A stretch of 64,000 nt of DNA, taken from contig NC_134543.1 of assembly GCF_050624435.1 (NCBI RefSeq), forward strand, positions 127,300,874-127,364,873, written 5' to 3'. Made by a program: the position numbers and the translations under genes. Source of the stretch: Tenrec ecaudatus (Eukaryota > Chordata > Mammalia > Afrosoricida > Tenrecidae). The notes under the pieces were generated by a model. The model was not told the DNA's origin and searched no databases. It saw nothing but the letters and a program-made list of their open reading frames with translations. Below are positions 61,883-64,000 of the stretch, in pieces (position 1 is the first letter of the stretch; each line of letters starts with the position of its first letter).

Positions 61883-64000
61883 TATTCACATTAATTTCAT
61901 TGTCAGTATGTTCATGCCACTCTATAAAATAATTCTAAAGATTAGTTAGCAATATTATTATTCATATTTTTCTGAACATTACATGGGAAATTAACTTAGC
62001 AAAGCCTAGAAACTTATAACTTCATAGCTCTTTTTTAAAAACTTACTCTGTCTCCTTTAGATGTCTACATCTTCTTATTAGTATCTTACTTCCCAGTACG
62101 AATACAAATGCACATAATCTCATGTCAACTTGAAGATTTATCAAAGTCCAGGGTGCAGTGTAGCCTTCCAATTATGCTTAATGGTATCTCCTTGTGTGCG
62201 TGGCCTCCTGCTATGGCGAGTTCTGGGAACCTCCTCCTCTCTCTCTCTCTGGCTTCGGCTTCCTGATGCCTGACCCTGGTGGCTGCAAGACCTCTGGAGA
62301 TGTGCACACGGCCATTCGATGCACAAGACTTTGCACCCACCCACCTGCGACATTCCTGCCGTCAGCAACAGTGCATGTGGCTTCATGAGTCTGGAGAAGA
62401 ACTTATGGGCTAGTATCAGATTGATGGACTTCAGTTGGACTGGGTTGGGATGTTTTCCTGATTCACAATTGCTTCTTGATAGAAAGCTTTTTCTTACACC
62501 TATATGAATGTCACTGGATTTGTTCTCTAGTCAACCTGGCCTTACACAATATGGTACCTAGGGAGTGGAATACTAGAGAAACAAATCATCAAGGCGGAGA
62601 GAGGATGCTTGCCTGACCTCTGCTTTCTGATAGTCTCTTCTCTTTGACTAGTTGGAGGTCAAATATAGTCCTGTATTTTACTTGTTCTCTTCTGGGAAGG
62701 ACATGGGAAGTGAAGGTTCTGATGCCCAGAAGTGGTATTTGGTTATTTCTGTCTGAAATGTTGTAAAAATGAATGTGACAGGTGTAAATTTTGAGTTCAG
62801 GGGGCAAAAATACCCTTCGAACTTCTCTGAGGCCATGCTGGTTAGTCAAACTGGGTGACCAGAGGCCTGGTCCTAGCTTGGTGCCACCAGAGGCCTAAGA
62901 CCATAATGCATGTGAATGGGATAGTTGAGATCAGAAAGGATTCAACTGGAATGTTTTCAGAATGTGTTTAGTATCTGACTGTATTAGGATTACATCGGTC
63001 TTTTGATCTATTTTTATTGCTGTAACGCATACTAGCAATGATTCGTGGAAAATACGAATAGAGCATCTGGCCACTGACACCTGTGGACCTCGTTCACAGG
63101 GAGTAGAGTTGCAAACACGAGCAGATTGCCTGGTCTCAAGTTTAAAGAGCTGTGGGAAGCTGAGCCTATGACATGACTTAGCACCGGGGGGGCGAAGGTG
63201 GGTGAGTATTTGTGACAGGGACTCTTGGTCAAAAGTCAAGGCAGCCCATGGGCACCTGAGTGAGGCCAAGTGAGGTGGCCCACAATGAGTTGACCAAATG
63301 AAGGAAAGATTTTTGAGCTTGTGAATTGGTGGGCATCTTCCTGCTGACTTGATGGATGGCCTGTCCTGGTTTGACTTTAACGATGGATGCAGACACGCAG
63401 GTGCCAACTAGAATGAGATTCTTCACATCAACGAAAATGCTTGTATCCTCGGAGTACTGGGTTCATAGACGGGGCAGTGGAGACATTGGACACGCGGAAT
63501 GTGGAAGACAAAGGCATGAAGAAGGTGGCTTAGCGACATGGATGGCTGGGGGAAATGTTGATAGGATTATAGAATGATGATGGTGGTGTTCCCCTAATTG
63601 CAATGTTAGGCACAGGATATTTTTGTTTTGTTTACTTATAGAATTTTAATGGTCTACTTATAGTATTTAAACTGTTTTGTTTACTTATAGTATTTAAATG
63701 AGGCTGGCACATTTTGAGTAGTGTGCATTTTAGTTTGATACCGTCAGATACAACTATGATTTTGTGATTGTTTTGTTTAAAATTATCTATGGTCAAAGAG
63801 TTGTGGAAAGGCGTTAAGTTCATAAGGGGTGGTCTGTGCTAGTTACATAAGTTCATGTCAACTTGAAGATTTATAAAAGGACAGGAGTGGAGTCTAACTT
63901 GTCAATCGGGTCACAGCATGGTAGTACCTCCTTGTGGGCTTGGCCTTCTCATCTGGAAGGCCCTGGGAGCCTCTTCCTATCTCTCTGCCTTCATTCCTAC
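61348..64000 (+). repeat. Macrosatellite unit 8 (partial, window end)
   Basis: Runs at a constant 4494-bp offset from unit 7 for every landmark and carries the same minisatellite deletion, so it is the most recent duplicate. Cut within R2. Confidence 0.95.

Larger units (their letters stand above)
29534..64000 (+). repeat. Macrosatellite, ~4.5-kb unit, 7.6 copies visible
   Basis: Eight head-to-tail copies of a composite ~4.5-kb unit, continuing past the right edge. Spacing of fixed landmarks: 4552, 4534, 4923, 4508, 4551, 4493, 4494 bp. Unit order: E-box minisatellite; ~230-bp AT-rich link; repeat R1 (~441 bp); 1.3-kb internal region; repeat R2 (~446 bp); ~800 bp AT-rich; AfroSINE with TTTA/TTTG tract; short SINE-like fragment; LINE-3'-end-like G-rich block. 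Open frames recur in each copy but shift or break between copies, so no coding constraint is evident. Confidence 0.97.

Noticed and set aside
29534-64000. D4Z4-like macrosatellite with an embedded gene
   Set aside because: No homeobox or other conserved domain was seen in any unit frame; the longest frames are not maintained.

Overview
The window is mammalian nuclear DNA, almost entirely non-genic and repeat-rich. Many AfroSINE copies (recognised by the conserved body 'ctgtcctgtatggtcattgtgagtcggaatcaactc'-type segment and the 'gagaaagatgaggctgtctgctcc' segment) place it in Afrotheria. Two non-autonomous SPIN-type hAT elements, one with a perfect 8-bp target duplication, point towards a tenrec, the afrotherian in which SPIN invasion is described. 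Species is inferred from repeat content only.

Layout. 1-4030: degenerate GT-rich ~45-bp minisatellite (open at the left edge), a ~40-bp repeat, an LTR-like element on the minus strand, and further 45-bp type patches. 4080-7270: AfroSINE and an inactivated pogo/Tigger transposase. 7640-11970: a defective betaretrovirus-like (MMTV-like) provirus. It has a ~1.2-kb LTR whose U3 holds a broken open frame resembling the Sag gene family, then a Lys-type primer binding site, gag pieces, a large deletion, and RNase H/integrase pieces. An unrelated solo LTR is inserted in gag. 12000-29420: ordinary intergenic sequence with MIR, L1 and RTE LINE fragments, two SPIN copies, AfroSINEs, a short polyadenylated retrocopy with target duplication, a solo LTR, and one candidate host exon (18060-18171, minus).

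29421-64000 (right edge, open): a macrosatellite of ~4.5-kb units in head-to-tail order. Seven units are essentially complete (4243, 4537, 4900, 4549, 4529, 4562, 4494 bp) and an eighth is cut by the window end. Each unit has a ~540-620 bp minisatellite with a CACGTGACC core (18 CACGTG E-boxes counted by eye in unit 2), two diverged ~440-bp TG...CA repeats 1.3 kb apart in the same orientation, AfroSINE-derived segments with a variable TTTA/TTTG tract, and a LINE-3'-end-like segment. The array starts at a junction where unit sequence is inverted. Unit 3 carries a 285-bp ectopic insertion flanked by a duplication.

No intact protein-coding gene was found. The two most notable items are the Sag-like reading frame in an afrotherian MMTV-like LTR and the E-box-rich macrosatellite.
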